Assembly (NCBI RefSeq): GCF_037076555.1 | Contig: NZ_AP029023.1 | Span: forward strand, 2,480,001-2,544,000 | Direction of reading: 5' to 3' | Length of the DNA stretch: 64,000 nt | DNA from: Methylophilus sp. DW102 | GTDB taxonomy: Bacteria; Pseudomonadota; Gammaproteobacteria; Burkholderiales; Methylophilaceae | Part shown: piece after piece, positions 53,280 to 63,593 of the stretch | Layout of the letters: each line of letters opens with the position of its first letter | Numbering within the stretch: the first letter of the stretch is position 1 | Made by a program: the position numbers and the translations under genes | Notes under the pieces: model-generated | Seen by the model: the letters and a program-made list of their open reading frames with translations, nothing else | The model's database searches: none | Told to the model about the DNA's origin: nothing

Positions 53280-56045
53280 ATGAAAACCCTGCTGCTGGTC
53301 GATGGCTCCAGTTATTTATACCGCGCGTTTCACGCCATGCCGGATTTACGCAACTCGGCCAACGAACCGGTCGGGGCGATTCAAGGCGTGCTGAATATGT
53401 TACGGCGCCTGCACAAGGACTATCCTTCTGACTATAGCGCCTGTGTGTTTGACGCCAAGGGCAAAACCTTCCGCGACGATCTCTATCCCGAATACAAGGC
53501 CAACCGCGCCAGCATGCCGGACGATTTGCGCGTGCAGATTGAACCGCTATACGAAACCATCCGCGCGATGGGCTGGCCGCTGATTATTGAAGAAGGCGTT
53601 GAAGCCGACGATGTGATTGGCGCACTGGCCAAGCAGGCCGAAAAAGAAGGTATCCGCACCATTATCTCGACTGGCGATAAAGACATCACGCAACTGGTAA
53701 ATGAAAATATTACCGTGGTCAACACCATGCGTGATGCCTTCCGTAAAACCGATGATGTATTGGATATTGCCGGCGTAGAAAATAAATTTGGCATCCCGCC
53801 CAGCAAAATTATCGACTACCTGACATTGGTCGGTGACAGTGTAGACAATGTGCCTGGGGTCGAAAAAGTCGGCCCAAAAACGGCGGTCAAATGGCTGACA
53901 GAATATGGCTCTCTCGACAATATCATTGCCAATGCCGACAACATCAAAGGCGTGGTCGGCGAGAACTTGCGCAAAGCCCTACCCTGGTTACCCACGGCAC
54001 GCGAATTGATCACCATCCGCTGTGATATCGGTATCCGTGAGCATTTTGATGAACTGATCCCCAAAGCCCCGGACAAGCCTGCACTACTCGCGCTGTTTGA
54101 CCATTTTGAGTTCAGAAGCTTGAAGCGTGACTTAGACAAATTGCCAGACGGTGCCACAGCACCATTGATTGAAAATTCAGTCCTACCGACCGTCGAGGAG
54201 CTTAGCGGGCAAGCCGGTGGCGATTACTCGCCGGATACGCGACGGCTTTACCAGACCATTTTATCGGACAGTGAACTGGAACCGTGGCTCACCAAACTGG
54301 AACAAGCCGCCCTGCTTTGCTTTGACACTGAGACGACCTCACTGGACCCCATGCAAGCCAAAATTGTCGGCGTCTCGTTCAGCGTCACGCCGGGGGAAGC
54401 GGCTTACATCCCGCTCACCCATGATTACTTTGATGCGCCTCCACAACTGGCTTTGACGGCGACCCTGGCCAAACTCAAACCCATCCTTGAAAACCCGGAC
54501 ATTAAAAAAGTCGGCCAGAACCTTAAATACGATATGCATGTGCTGGCCAATCATGGCATCACGCTGCAAGGCATTGCGCACGACACCCTGTTGCAATCGT
54601 ATGTGTTTGAGAGCCACAAAGGGCATGGCATGGATGAGCTCAGCGAGCGCCATCTGGGCATTGCCCCCATCAGCTACGAAAGCGTGGCGGGCAAAGGCGC
54701 AAAACAAGTGTCGTTCAGCCAGGTCACCGTCGAGGTGGCTGCCGAATATGCCGCGGAAGACGCCGACATCACGCTGCAACTGCATCAGGCCCTGTACCCG
54801 CAAGTGACAGTCTCGGACAAACTGCGCTTTATTTATGAGCAGGTGGAAATGCCCAGCATGCAAGTGTTGCAACGCATGGAGCGCAACGGCGTGTTGATCG
54901 ACAGCCACATGCTCAACCGCCAGAGCAATGAAATTGGCCTGCGTTTGATGGAGATTGAAAAACAGGCGTATGAGCTGGCCGGACAACCGTTTAACCTGGG
55001 TTCGCCCAAGCAGTTGCAAGAAATCCTGTTTGGCAAACTGGGCATCAAACCCTTGAAAAAAACGCCTTCTGGCGCCCCCAGTACCGACGAAGATGTATTG
55101 CAGGAACTGGCGCTGGATTACCCGTTGCCCAAGGTAATCTTGGAGCACCGCAGCTTGGCCAAGCTGAAATCCACCTACACCGACAAGTTGCCGAAAATGA
55201 TCAACGCGCAAACCGGGCGCGTGCATACCAACTACAACCAGGCGGTGGCGATTACCGGGCGATTGGCCAGCTCTGACCCCAACCTGCAAAATATTCCGGT
55301 GCGCACCGCCGAAGGCCGACGCATCCGCGAAGCTTTTATCGCCCCGCCCGGTAGCCAGATCATCTCGGCGGACTATTCGCAGATTGAGCTGCGCATCATG
55401 GCGCATCTCTCACAAGATGCCGGGATGCTGACGGCCTTTGCCAATAACGAAGACATCCATCGCGCCACGGCCGCAGAAATTTTTGGCGTGGACAAAGCCG
55501 CCGTAGACAACGAGCAGCGACGCTACGCCAAAGTGATTAACTTTGGCCTCATCTACGGCATGAGTGCGTTTGGCCTGGCGCAAAACCTCAATATCGAGCG
55601 CGGCGCGGCGGCCAATTACATTGAACGCTATTTTGCGCGTTACCCCGGTGTCAAAGCCTATATGGAAAACACGCGCGCACTGGCCAAGCAGCAAGGCTAT
55701 GTCGAAACCTACTTCGGCAGACGCTTATGGGTGCCTGAAATCAACAGCGCTAACGTACAAAGAAGAAACGGCGCCGAACGCGCCGCCATTAATGCCCCCA
55801 TGCAAGGCACGGCGGCCGACCTGATCAAACTGGCGATGATCGCCGTCGACCAATGGCTGACCGAGCAAAAACTGCAGACCAAACTCATCATGCAGGTGCA
55901 CGATGAACTGGTGCTGGAAGTGCCTGAACATGAACTGGCATTAGTCAAACAGACCTTGCCCGTGCTCATGCAAGAAGTGGCAACCTTATCAGTGCCGTTA
56001 CTAGCCGAGGTCGGCGTAGGCAACAATTGGGAGAGCGCCCACTAG
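53280..56045 (+). CDS. polA: DNA polymerase I
   Basis: Replication and repair polymerase. The 5'-3' exonuclease (residues 1-290; LLVDGSSYLYRAFHA, GDKDITQLV), a proofreading 3'-5' exonuclease with an intact DTETTSLD (near residue 348) and the polymerase (about 540-921; SADYSQIELR, the KVINFGLIYGMS helix and MQVHDELVLEV) are complete. The length of 921 aa is standard. The three-domain form keeps all catalytic carboxylates. Confidence 0.98.
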   Translation: MKTLLLVDGSSYLYRAFHAMPDLRNSANEPVGAIQGVLNMLRRLHKDYPSDYSACVFDAKGKTFRDDLYPEYKANRASMPDDLRVQIEPLYETIRAMGWPLIIEEGVEADDVIGALAKQAEKEGIRTIISTGDKDITQLVNENITVVNTMRDAFRKTDDVLDIAGVENKFGIPPSKIIDYLTLVGDSVDNVPGVEKVGPKTAVKWLTEYGSLDNIIANADNIKGVVGENLRKALPWLPTARELITIRCDIGIREHFDELIPKAPDKPALLALFDHFEFRSLKRDLDKLPDGATAPLIENSVLPTVEELSGQAGGDYSPDTRRLYQTILSDSELEPWLTKLEQAALLCFDTETTSLDPMQAKIVGVSFSVTPGEAAYIPLTHDYFDAPPQLALTATLAKLKPILENPDIKKVGQNLKYDMHVLANHGITLQGIAHDTLLQSYVFESHKGHGMDELSERHLGIAPISYESVAGKGAKQVSFSQVTVEVAAEYAAEDADITLQLHQALYPQVTVSDKLRFIYEQVEMPSMQVLQRMERNGVLIDSHMLNRQSNEIGLRLMEIEKQAYELAGQPFNLGSPKQLQEILFGKLGIKPLKKTPSGAPSTDEDVLQELALDYPLPKVILEHRSLAKLKSTYTDKLPKMINAQTGRVHTNYNQAVAITGRLASSDPNLQNIPVRTAEGRRIREAFIAPPGSQIISADYSQIELRIMAHLSQDAGMLTAFANNEDIHRATAAEIFGVDKAAVDNEQRRYAKVINFGLIYGMSAFGLAQNLNIERGAAANYIERYFARYPGVKAYMENTRALAKQQGYVETYFGRRLWVPEINSANVQRRNGAERAAINAPMQGTAADLIKLAMIAVDQWLTEQKLQTKLIMQVHDELVLEVPEHELALVKQTLPVLMQEVATLSVPLLAEVGVGNNWESAH

Positions 56046-56103
56046 ACAGTCGCCTGACTTACGGTCAATATGAGCCTATCTTTTTTAACTGTGGAGCTTG
56101 GGC

Positions 56104-56322
56104 ATGAAATCATTAGCGATGGTAGGCATTATATTGATTGCAGTCGGCGCAGCTGGTCTGATTTTCAAAGGGTTTAGTTACGAGAGCAAAGAGACCGTGG
56201 CAAAAATCGGCTCTTTAGAGGCTAATGCAGAGATCACCAAAGAGGTGGAAGTCCCGCAAGCGCTTAGCCTGATTGTGATTGCGGCGGGGGCAGCCTTGTT
56301 AATCATCGGTCTAAAAAAATAA
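56104..56322 (+). CDS. DUF3185 family small membrane protein
   Basis: 72-residue protein with two hydrophobic helices (MVGIILIAVGAAGLIFKGF and LSLIVIAAGAALLIIGL) around a short polar loop containing SKETVAKIGSLEA. The ATG at 56104 is preferred to a TTG at 56098. It matches the DUF3185 family; function unknown. Confidence 0.8.
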   Translation: MKSLAMVGIILIAVGAAGLIFKGFSYESKETVAKIGSLEANAEITKEVEVPQALSLIVIAAGAALLIIGLKK

Positions 56323-56473
56323 ATCCTCAAGTCAGGGTAGGCGCGGCGCTATCTGGTCGTTTGCAGTGAGTGAGTCAGCTGAATCTGACAGGTTTTTCCT
56401 AGATGGGCTGACAGATGACAGGCGCAACTGTGCTTAGCATAGAGCTTCATCATAACAACAGGGGAGTACACAC

Positions 56474-56713
56474 ATGCTTTGGACAATTGTTGTAGGGATT
56501 ATCGCGGGCTGGTTGGCAGGCTTGATCATGAAAGGCGATGGCTTTGGGCTGATTTGGGATTTGGTGCTTGGTATTGCCGGTGCAGTGGTCGGCGGCTGGC
56601 TGTTTGGCCTGCTGGGCTTGAGTGCCAGTGGCGGCATGATAGGCAGCATTATCGTCGCCACTATCGGTGCCGTCTTCCTGATTTTTATTTCCCGCCTGCT
56701 CAGGTCGGCATAA
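56474..56713 (+). CDS. GlsB/YeaQ/YmgE family membrane protein
   Basis: Transglycosylase-associated (stress-inducible) small membrane protein of 79 aa with three Gly-rich helices: GIIAGWLAGLIMKGDGFGLIWDLVLGIAGAVVGGWL is the family signature. A GGGGAG ribosome-binding site precedes the ATG. Members are often induced by osmotic or stationary-phase stress; not shown here. Confidence 0.9.
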   Translation: MLWTIVVGIIAGWLAGLIMKGDGFGLIWDLVLGIAGAVVGGWLFGLLGLSASGGMIGSIIVATIGAVFLIFISRLLRSA

Positions 56714-56742
56714 AGCAGCATTCACCCTTACTGCAGTACAGC

Positions 56743-58476
56743 CTAGCTGGAAAAGATGACTTTTCCAGCTTCGCCTTTTTTGGCCTGATACATCGCATTA
56801 TCCGCCTTCTGCAGTAAGGCTTCGATGTCGTCGGCCGTTTTAGGCCAATCATAAGCAATACCGATACTACAGCCTACCGCGATCTCCTGACCTGATTGCA
56901 ATTTGATGGGCTGACTGATGCTTTCGACCAGCTTGCCTGCAACCATGCGGGCCAGCTCTTCCGGCTGGGAGGCAAAGGTCAGCAGAATCACGAACTCATC
57001 CCCGCCAAAACGACACACCATATCTTCTTCGCGCAACACATCAGGTAATCGTTGTGCGATGGCCATCAACACTTCATCACCCACAGGATGACCATGGGTA
57101 TCGTTGACAGCTTTAAACCCATCAAGATCTACAAATAATAAAATAATGCCCCGTTGCGGCTGACTGCTTTGAAGCTGGCTGACAATGCCATGCATCATAC
57201 TGAGCATGCCGCGCCGGTTGAACAAGCCGGTCAGCGGATCTTCGGTCAACAGTTTCTCTAGGGCGTTTTGCTGCTGGCGAAATACGGTTAAATCCATCAA
57301 AAAGCTGATACAAAAATCCAGCTCATCTTCAATCACACGGGTCAGTGCAATCCGCAATGGAATTTCGCGCCCATCCGCATGTATCCCGTGACGCTCAGCG
57401 ACCACTTTTCCAGCCTGGTCATGTTGCCTGCGTTTGCGCGAGAGCGTGCTGAGCTGCTTCCAGTCGGGGATCATTTTGCCAAGCGAACGGCCCACGATTG
57501 CCTGCAACTGAACGCCAAACATCGCCTCAAAAGCGCGATTCACCATCTGGATATGCCCCTTGGCATCCGTAATCACAATGGCGTCTATCGCGTGCTGAAA
57601 GATCACGCGCATTTGATGCTCCCTGAACTGTAACTCGCGGGCCAATTGCCGCTGCCGACTAATCATGGTTTGCGCCAGAATAGCGCCTAGCAAGGTCACC
57701 AAGCCCATGGTGACCAGCAAGGACAAATACAGCCGGTCTACGGTGGGCACAGGCTCATCAAACTGTATGGGGCCACTAAAGCTGGCCGCAGCCATGCCCA
57801 GATAGTGCATGCTGGTAATGGCAGCCGCCATGACCAGACCACTGAACAAATGACGCCAGGGCCGCAGTCGCCGCAAACGGGTACAGCGTTGATGAAACCA
57901 CAACGCCAGAATGGCTAGCATCACTGCTGAGAAGACGGACACCAGTACCAGCCATGGATTAAACGCCATGACAGCAGCCGTTTGCATGGCCAGCATACCG
58001 GTGTAATGCATCACCCCGATGCCCAAGCCGATCAAGGCGCCGCTAATGGTTAAATCGTAAGGAGATTTTCTTGCTTGCGCCACCCATTGCATGGATGCCC
58101 AGGAGGCAACAAATGCCGGCAACAAGGAGAGCAAGGTGATGACCAGCTCGTAACGCACCGTGGCACACAGCTCGAAAGCCAGCATGCCAATAAAATGCAT
58201 GCCCCACACCGCGGCACCCATTGCCAGGCCACCGCCAAGCATGGTCAAGTGACGGTCGCGCTTAAGTTTGAATTGCTGGGAGACCTCGGCCAGATGGATG
58301 GCAATCACAGAGGCCGTGAGTGCGATCAGGTAGGACAAGGCGACCATCGAGGGTTCATAGCGAGATGAAAGGATGGTGTCTGCTGGACTCACAAAATCAA
58401 AGAGAAAACTGTTCAATGGATTTCTTTCGATAATGTACTGATCACTGACTGAAAAGCTGGCTAGGCCAGCACGCAA
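56743..58476 (-). CDS. MHYT-PAS-GGDEF diguanylate cyclase
   Basis: Membrane-bound c-di-GMP synthase. The N-terminal seven-helix MHYT sensor (about 45-265) shows three MHY-type motifs (GMHFIG, VMHYTGM, SMHYLGM) proposed to bind a metal and sense O2, NO or CO. A PAS domain (about 285-400; IFQHAIDAIVITDAKGHI) precedes a canonical GGDEF domain (RFGGDEFVILL) with an RxxD inhibitory site (REED) five residues before it, so an active, product-inhibited cyclase is expected. The start is unclear: TTG at 58476, TTG at 58416 or ATG at 58347. Confidence 0.9.
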   Translation of the reverse strand: MRAGLASFSVSDQYIIERNPLNSFLFDFVSPADTILSSRYEPSMVALSYLIALTASVIAIHLAEVSQQFKLKRDRHLTMLGGGLAMGAAVWGMHFIGMLAFELCATVRYELVITLLSLLPAFVASWASMQWVAQARKSPYDLTISGALIGLGIGVMHYTGMLAMQTAAVMAFNPWLVLVSVFSAVMLAILALWFHQRCTRLRRLRPWRHLFSGLVMAAAITSMHYLGMAAASFSGPIQFDEPVPTVDRLYLSLLVTMGLVTLLGAILAQTMISRQRQLARELQFREHQMRVIFQHAIDAIVITDAKGHIQMVNRAFEAMFGVQLQAIVGRSLGKMIPDWKQLSTLSRKRRQHDQAGKVVAERHGIHADGREIPLRIALTRVIEDELDFCISFLMDLTVFRQQQNALEKLLTEDPLTGLFNRRGMLSMMHGIVSQLQSSQPQRGIILLFVDLDGFKAVNDTHGHPVGDEVLMAIAQRLPDVLREEDMVCRFGGDEFVILLTFASQPEELARMVAGKLVESISQPIKLQSGQEIAVGCSIGIAYDWPKTADDIEALLQKADNAMYQAKKGEAGKVIFSS

Positions 58477-58628
58477 TGGGTCAAAACCACATCAAAGCAC
58501 TTGCACACTGACGCGCTCACCAGACCGCAAAAGTGCTGCCGCAATGGCTATGCTGTGAATTTTCAGCAATTGCTTGGTATTATGCTGCTGTTAAAACGCT
58601 CACTCAAAAGTAATTTACTCAATATAAC

Positions 58629-59369
58629 ATGCGCCAATTTGGGATTTATATCATCGGTGACGAGATCCTGTCCGGCAAGCGCCAGGATGCCCATCTCAGC
58701 AAGGTCATTGCGCTTCTGTCTGCCCGCGGCTTGCAACTGAGCTGGGCGCATTTTATCGGCGATATCCCCGAGCAAATCACGCAGTTACTCAAGGCCAGTA
58801 TGGCGCGCGGCGAGATTGTGTTTAGCTTTGGCGGCATCGGCGCCACCCCGGATGACTACACCCGCCAATGTGCAGCCGCGGCTGCCGGGGTACCGATTGA
58901 GCGACATGCAGGCGCCGTTGCCAATATTGAAGCGCAATATGGGGAAGCGGCTTACCCTAAACGCGTACTCATGGCTGACTTTCCGCAAGGCTGTGAGCTC
59001 ATCCCCAACCCGATTAACCGCGTCGCCGGATTCAGCATTCACGAGCATTACTTTGTACCCGGCTTTCCAGAAATGGCGCACCCGATGGTGGAATGGGTGC
59101 TGGAGACCTATTACAGTCACCTGTTTCATGGCCAGGACTATCTGGAGCAAGCCATTGTCGTCACTGAGGCAGGCGAAAGCGACTTGATTGACTTGATGAA
59201 CAGCATACTGAGCCGTTATCCCATGCTCAAGTTGTTCAGCTTGCCGCGCACCAACCAGCGCCGCACCACGGAAGTTGGTCTCAAAGGCGAAAGTGCGTAT
59301 GTGCTTGCAGCCATGCTGGAGCTGAAGGCTGGCGTGTCTGAATTAGGCTACCCCTGGGTAGATGTTTAA
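58629..59369 (+). CDS. Molybdopterin-binding domain protein (CinA N-terminal-like)
   Basis: MoaB/Mog-fold protein of 246 aa resembling the N-terminal domain of CinA, without the C-terminal NMN deamidase part. GIYIIGDEILSGKRQDAHLSKV and FSFGGIGATPDDYTRQ are the signature strands. No other molybdopterin or competence gene is adjacent apart from comF far away. The downstream YkgJ gene starts 7 bp later. Biochemical role unknown. Confidence 0.88.
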   Translation: MRQFGIYIIGDEILSGKRQDAHLSKVIALLSARGLQLSWAHFIGDIPEQITQLLKASMARGEIVFSFGGIGATPDDYTRQCAAAAAGVPIERHAGAVANIEAQYGEAAYPKRVLMADFPQGCELIPNPINRVAGFSIHEHYFVPGFPEMAHPMVEWVLETYYSHLFHGQDYLEQAIVVTEAGESDLIDLMNSILSRYPMLKLFSLPRTNQRRTTEVGLKGESAYVLAAMLELKAGVSELGYPWVDV

Positions 59370-59375
59370 TCCCGG

Positions 59376-59633
59376 ATGGACTGCCGCCCTCACTGCGGAG
59401 CCTGCTGCATTGCCCCGTCTATCAACAGCCCGATTCCCGGCATGCCACAGGGCAAGCCCGCGGGTGTACCCTGCATACAGCTTGATGACCAGTTGCGATG
59501 CAAATTGTTTGGCAAGCCGGAGCGGCCGACGTTTTGCGGCGGCCTTAGTCCAAGCCTCGAAATGTGCGGAGAAACGCGTGAGCAGGCGATTGGCTGGCTA
59601 AGCTGGCTTGAAGCCGAAACGCAGCCAAGGTAA
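59376..59633 (+). CDS. YkgJ-family cysteine cluster protein
   Basis: 85-residue Cys-rich protein with CRPHCGACC near the N-terminus and further Cys at CIQL, RCKLF, TFCGG and EMCG, the YkgJ/DUF pattern thought to hold a metal or iron-sulfur cluster. The ATG lies 7 bp after the CinA-like stop, so the two are probably cotranscribed. Function unknown. Confidence 0.87.
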   Translation: MDCRPHCGACCIAPSINSPIPGMPQGKPAGVPCIQLDDQLRCKLFGKPERPTFCGGLSPSLEMCGETREQAIGWLSWLEAETQPR

Positions 59634-59705
59634 AGCAGTTTCAGCCCGCAGACTGATCAATGGTATATTGCAGCCATTCAAAAAATTATTCAGTCAGTAG
59701 CAAGC

Positions 59706-61547
59706 ATGAACCATCAAGCACTATCTTCCTTTATCTGGTCGGTCGCCGACCTGCTTCGTGGCGACTACAGACAATCCGAATATGGCCGCGTGATCTTGCC
59801 TTTTACAGTATTGCGTCGCTTGGATTGCGTGCTAGAAGCGACCAAGCCTGCGGTACTGGCCGAGTTTGATGCCAAAACCAAGGCGGGCATTAATCCAGAG
59901 CCGTTTTTGTTACGCAAAGCCGGGCAAAGCTTTTACAACACCTCCCCGCTCGACCTGGTGAAATTGCTGGGTGACCAAGACCATATCCGCCAAAATCTTT
60001 ACGCCTATGTGCAAGCCTTTTCACCAGCAGCACGCGATATTTTTGAGCGCTTTGATTTTTATACGCAAGTTGAGCGCCTGGCCAAGGCTAACCTGCTTTA
60101 CCTGGTCACCGAAAAATTCGCCAATATCGACCTGCACCCAGAGGCGGTCGATAACGCCAGTATGGGCGGCGTGTTTGAAGAGCTGATTCGCAAGTTTGCT
60201 GAAATCTCCAACGAAACCGCCGGTGAGCACTTTACGCCGCGCGAAGTCATCCGCCTCATGGTCAACCTGATTTTTATTGAAGATGACCATGTGCTCACGC
60301 CCGGCAAGGCTGTCGTCCGTACCATTTATGACCCCACGGCGGGCACCGGCGGCATGCTCTCCACCGCAAGTGAGCACCTGCTCGCGCACAACCCGCAAGC
60401 GCGGCTTAACATGTTTGGGCAAGAACTCAACGACGAGTCTTACGCCATCTGCAAGGCCGATATGCTGATTAAAGGCCAGCCAGTAGAAAACATTGTGTCT
60501 GGTAACACGCTGAGTGAAGACGGCCACCTGCACACCAAGTTTGATTACATGCTCTCCAATCCGCCGTTTGGTGTGGAGTGGAAAAAGGTCGAAAAAGCCG
60601 TGCGGCAAGAGCACGAGCAAAAAGGCTTTGATGGCCGCTTTGGCCCTGGCCTGCCACGCGTGAGTGATGGCTCCATGCTGTTTCTCCTGCACCTACTCTC
60701 CAAAATGCGCCCGGCACAAGAAGGCGGCAGCCGTTTTGGCATCGTGCTTAACGGCTCGCCATTATTTACCGGCGGCGCAGGCAGTGGCGAGAGCGAAATT
60801 CGCCGTTATGTGCTTGAAAACGATCTGGTGGAAGCCATCATAGGCCTACCAACCGATATGTTTTACAACACCGGCATAGCCACTTATGTGTGGATACTCT
60901 CCAACAAAAAACCAGCTGCTAAAAAAGGCAAACTCCAGTTGATTGATGCCAGCAGCTACTGGCAAAAAATGCGCAAAAGCTTGGGCTCAAAACGCAAAGA
61001 GATGAGCGATGACCATATCGCCACCGTGACCAAACTATTCGGCGACTTTATTGAGGCCGAGCAAGTCAGCGTGTTTGACGCGCAAGGCAAGCTCGTTGGC
61101 GAGCCGCAGTTAGTCGCCACAGGCAGCGCGCTGCCCAAAGTACCAGAAGGTGGCAAACTCAAACGCGTACCCATCTCACGCATTTTCAAAAACCAGGACT
61201 TTGGCTACACCACAATCACCGTCGAGCGCCCACTCAAAGACGAGTCAGGCAACCCCATATTAGGCAGCAAAGGCAAACTCAAAGGCAAACCACAACCAGA
61301 CAGCGCACTGCGTGATACCGAGAACGTACCGCTCAATGAAAATATCCAGGCCTACTTTAAACGCGAAGTGCTCCCCCATGCGCCCGATGCCTGGATAGAC
61401 GAAGAAAAAAGCAAAGTCGGTTATGAAATCCCCTTTAACCGCCACTTTTACGTGTTTGAGCCGCCACGCAGCTTGCACGAGATTGATGAAGAACTGAAAG
61501 CAGTGTCGGCCAATATCATGAAGATGTTGGGGGAGTTGGCGGAATGA
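59706..61547 (+). CDS. hsdM: Type I restriction-modification system, methyltransferase subunit
   Basis: N6-adenine methyltransferase subunit. An N-terminal HsdM_N helical domain ([35 protein letters not shown] in part) precedes the N6_MTase core, with SAM motif [11 protein letters not shown] near residue 210 and catalytic NPPFGVEW near residue 286. The C-terminus has a helix segment for contact with HsdS. The length of 613 aa fits. It overlaps hsdS by 4 nt. hsdR was not seen in the window and probably lies beyond the right edge. Confidence 0.95.
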   Translation: MNHQALSSFIWSVADLLRGDYRQSEYGRVILPFTVLRRLDCVLEATKPAVLAEFDAKTKAGINPEPFLLRKAGQSFYNTSPLDLVKLLGDQDHIRQNLYAYVQAFSPAARDIFERFDFYTQVERLAKANLLYLVTEKFANIDLHPEAVDNASMGGVFEELIRKFAEISNETAGEHFTPREVIRLMVNLIFIEDDHVLTPGKAVVRTIYDPTAGTGGMLSTASEHLLAHNPQARLNMFGQELNDESYAICKADMLIKGQPVENIVSGNTLSEDGHLHTKFDYMLSNPPFGVEWKKVEKAVRQEHEQKGFDGRFGPGLPRVSDGSMLFLLHLLSKMRPAQEGGSRFGIVLNGSPLFTGGAGSGESEIRRYVLENDLVEAIIGLPTDMFYNTGIATYVWILSNKKPAAKKGKLQLIDASSYWQKMRKSLGSKRKEMSDDHIATVTKLFGDFIEAEQVSVFDAQGKLVGEPQLVATGSALPKVPEGGKLKRVPISRIFKNQDFGYTTITVERPLKDESGNPILGSKGKLKGKPQPDSALRDTENVPLNENIQAYFKREVLPHAPDAWIDEEKSKVGYEIPFNRHFYVFEPPRSLHEIDEELKAVSANIMKMLGELAE

Positions 61548-62884
61548 GTTTGCCGAGGTATACGGTGTACAAAGATAGTGGAATTGAATGGCTTAACACC
61601 ATTCCTACTCATTGGACTATCACGCCTATAAAAGTACTTGGTCAGTTAAAGGGTGGCGCAGGCTTCCCTCATGACCAGCAAGGAGTTGACGACGAAGAGT
61701 TGGAATTTTTTAAAGTCAACTCGCTGGCTACGGCTAACAATGACGGCACTCTCACGCGAGCAGAAAACACCATCTCTCGCAGCACTGCAAAACAGCTCGG
61801 TGCATTTATTTTTCCTGCACATACAATCACGTTTGCAAAGGTTGGTGCTGCTCTCTTATTGGGTAGAGTGCGAGAAATCCCCAGTCCAGCGTGCATCGAC
61901 AATAATATGATGGGGCTAGTGGTACGAGATGGAAATGATACAAAATTCGTCCGTTACGCAATGGAACTCGTATGCTTTGACCTAATTGCGAATCCTGGCG
62001 CAGTACCCTCACTAAACGAGGGGCAGATAGGCAATTTCAAGCTTGCTAAGCCACCACTCTGCGAGCAAACCGCCATAGTGGCCTTCCTCGACCGAGAAAC
62101 AGCCAAAATCGACGCATTGATTGCCGAGCAGGAAAAGCTTATCGCCCTGCTGGCCGAAAAACGCCAGGCCACCATCTCCCACGCCGTCACCCGCGGCCTC
62201 AACCCCAACGCCCCGATGAAGGATTCCGGCGTGGCTTGGCTGGGTGAGGTGCCAGCACATTGGGAGGTGGTCGGTCTCACAAAATATATAGAGTCAGTAG
62301 TAGACTATCGAGGACGAACTCCGACCAAAGTAGATGCAGGCATCTTCCTCGTTACTGCGAAGAACATTCGAGACGGAGCCATCGACTATGAAGCATCTCA
62401 AGAATACATCGCGAAAAATGAGTATGAGGATGTGATGCGTAGAGGCCAGCCAGCTCTCGGCGATGTACTGTTCACAACGGAAGCTCCTTTAGGGCAAGTC
62501 GCATTAATTGACAGGGAAGACATTGCACTTGCGCAGCGCGTCATTAAATTCCGCGCCAACTCTAAGTATCTGCTAAATCAATATCTAAAATCCTGGATTA
62601 TGGGAAGTGCATGTCAATTTAACTTAGAGTTGCTTGCCACTGGTTCAACTGCACTTGGTATAAAAGGAAGCAAGATTGGTCAAGTTCGCATCTGCCTCCC
62701 ACCGTTAGAAGAGCAGACTCAGATAGTGTCCTATATCGATTTGGAAGTTTCACGAATTGCTTGCCTAAAAATAGAGGCTGACAAAGCCATCAATCTACTC
62801 AAGGAACGCCGCTCCGCCCTGATCACCGCTGCCGTCACTGGCCAGATCGATGTGCGCGGATTGGTTGAATCTCGACCAAATTAA
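61544..62884 (+). CDS. hsdS: Type I restriction-modification system, specificity subunit
   Basis: Determines the DNA target of HsdM/HsdR. Two target-recognition domains (about 20-175 and 230-400) are each introduced by a similar motif, [15 protein letters not shown] and [15 protein letters not shown], and each is followed by a long coiled-coil spacer helix ([20 protein letters not shown] and its counterpart). The TRD-coding stretches (about 61610-62050 and 62270-62720) are more AT-rich than the flanks, as is common where TRDs are exchanged. 446 aa. Confidence 0.94.
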   Translation: MSLPRYTVYKDSGIEWLNTIPTHWTITPIKVLGQLKGGAGFPHDQQGVDDEELEFFKVNSLATANNDGTLTRAENTISRSTAKQLGAFIFPAHTITFAKVGAALLLGRVREIPSPACIDNNMMGLVVRDGNDTKFVRYAMELVCFDLIANPGAVPSLNEGQIGNFKLAKPPLCEQTAIVAFLDRETAKIDALIAEQEKLIALLAEKRQATISHAVTRGLNPNAPMKDSGVAWLGEVPAHWEVVGLTKYIESVVDYRGRTPTKVDAGIFLVTAKNIRDGAIDYEASQEYIAKNEYEDVMRRGQPALGDVLFTTEAPLGQVALIDREDIALAQRVIKFRANSKYLLNQYLKSWIMGSACQFNLELLATGSTALGIKGSKIGQVRICLPPLEEQTQIVSYIDLEVSRIACLKIEADKAINLLKERRSALITAAVTGQIDVRGLVESRPN

Positions 62885-62987
62885 CCCAGCGGTTATATAC
62901 GTTGCCTTTTCGGCAACAACCATTGCCAAACGCGCAACACACAAAACCACGTAGCACCGTAAAGCTTGCCAACCCTCTGTTTATATG

Positions 62988-63019
62988 CAATATTCGCAAT
63001 TCGCGAATTACGAATATTG
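62988..63019. promoter_or_regulatory. 32-bp palindrome in front of the winged-helix gene, probable operator
   Basis: A perfect 12-bp core palindrome AATTCGCGAATT (62998-63009) is flanked by CAATATTCG (62988-62996) and its exact complement (63011-63019); only the pair 62997/63010 mismatches. It ends 6 bp before the ATG at 63026. A palindrome this long at the start of a DNA-binding-protein gene suggests autoregulation. Confidence 0.7.
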
Positions 63020-63025
63020 GCTTTC

Positions 63026-63568
63026 ATGGAACTCAAACCTCAAGACTTGCTGGTGTTATTGAAAGTGGCGGCAAATCCGTCACAGCCATGGACCTATGCT
63101 GCGCTGGGTGAGGCCCTCTCAATGAGCGCCTCTGAGACGCATGCCAGCGTTAAGCGTGCCGTGGCTGCGGGCCTGGCAGTAGCGCCTGCACGCGGCAAAT
63201 GGTCGCCAGTGCGCGCCAATTTGCTTGAGTTTATCTTACATGGTGTGCGCTATGTGTGGCCTGCCACGCCCGGACCAGTCAAGCGCGGTGTCCTCACTGC
63301 GTTTGGTGCCGAGCCACTGGCGAGCAAACTCTCGGTTACCGCCGGTGAAGCGCCCGTGTGGGCGCACCCAGCAGGCAATGCAAAAGGCCCTACCCTATCG
63401 CCGCTCTACCGCACCGCGCCTCACGCCGCGCTGGCTGATCCGGCGTTGCATCGCCTGCTTGCTTTGCTGGATGCACTACGCACCGGGCGGGCACGCGAAC
63501 GTGCACTGGCCGCCGAGTTAATAGAGGCAGAACTGATGCAGTTGGGCAGCAGCAACGATGTGAGCTAA
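63026..63568 (+). CDS. Winged-helix DNA-binding protein, AbiEi-like candidate antitoxin/regulator
   Basis: 180-residue protein I cannot assign to a named family. Residues about 20-60 form a likely winged helix-turn-helix (WTYAALGEALSMSASETHASVKRAVAAGL), followed by a Pro/Ala-rich domain and a helical tail. The ATG at 63026 is preferred: the frame opens at 62966, but that start would put a 32-bp palindrome inside the gene and add an odd hydrophobic tail. It is followed at once by a nucleotidyltransferase gene. Position between hsdMS and the NTase, plus the palindrome, suggest an autoregulated TA-type partner; antitoxin function is an inference. Confidence 0.65.
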   Translation: MELKPQDLLVLLKVAANPSQPWTYAALGEALSMSASETHASVKRAVAAGLAVAPARGKWSPVRANLLEFILHGVRYVWPATPGPVKRGVLTAFGAEPLASKLSVTAGEAPVWAHPAGNAKGPTLSPLYRTAPHAALADPALHRLLALLDALRTGRARERALAAELIEAELMQLGSSNDVS

Positions 63569-63593
63569 TGATGCGGACTAATAATGCGGACTA
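63568..63593. repeat. 13-bp tandem duplication at the NTase start
   Basis: ATGATGCGGACTA (63568-63580) is followed immediately by ATAATGCGGACTA (63581-63593), one mismatch. Each copy contains an ATGCGGACTA start-like sequence; the first copy is in a frame that stops at 63592-63594, the second opens the long NTase frame. Confidence 0.85.

Noticed and set aside
54339..55406. 355-codon frame antisense to polA
   Set aside because: Shadow of a complete polA; His- and Gln-rich composition typical of antisense frames.
59376..63568. hsdR (restriction subunit) inside the window
   Set aside because: No DEAD-box helicase or nuclease frame is present between hsdM and the right edge; it may lie beyond.
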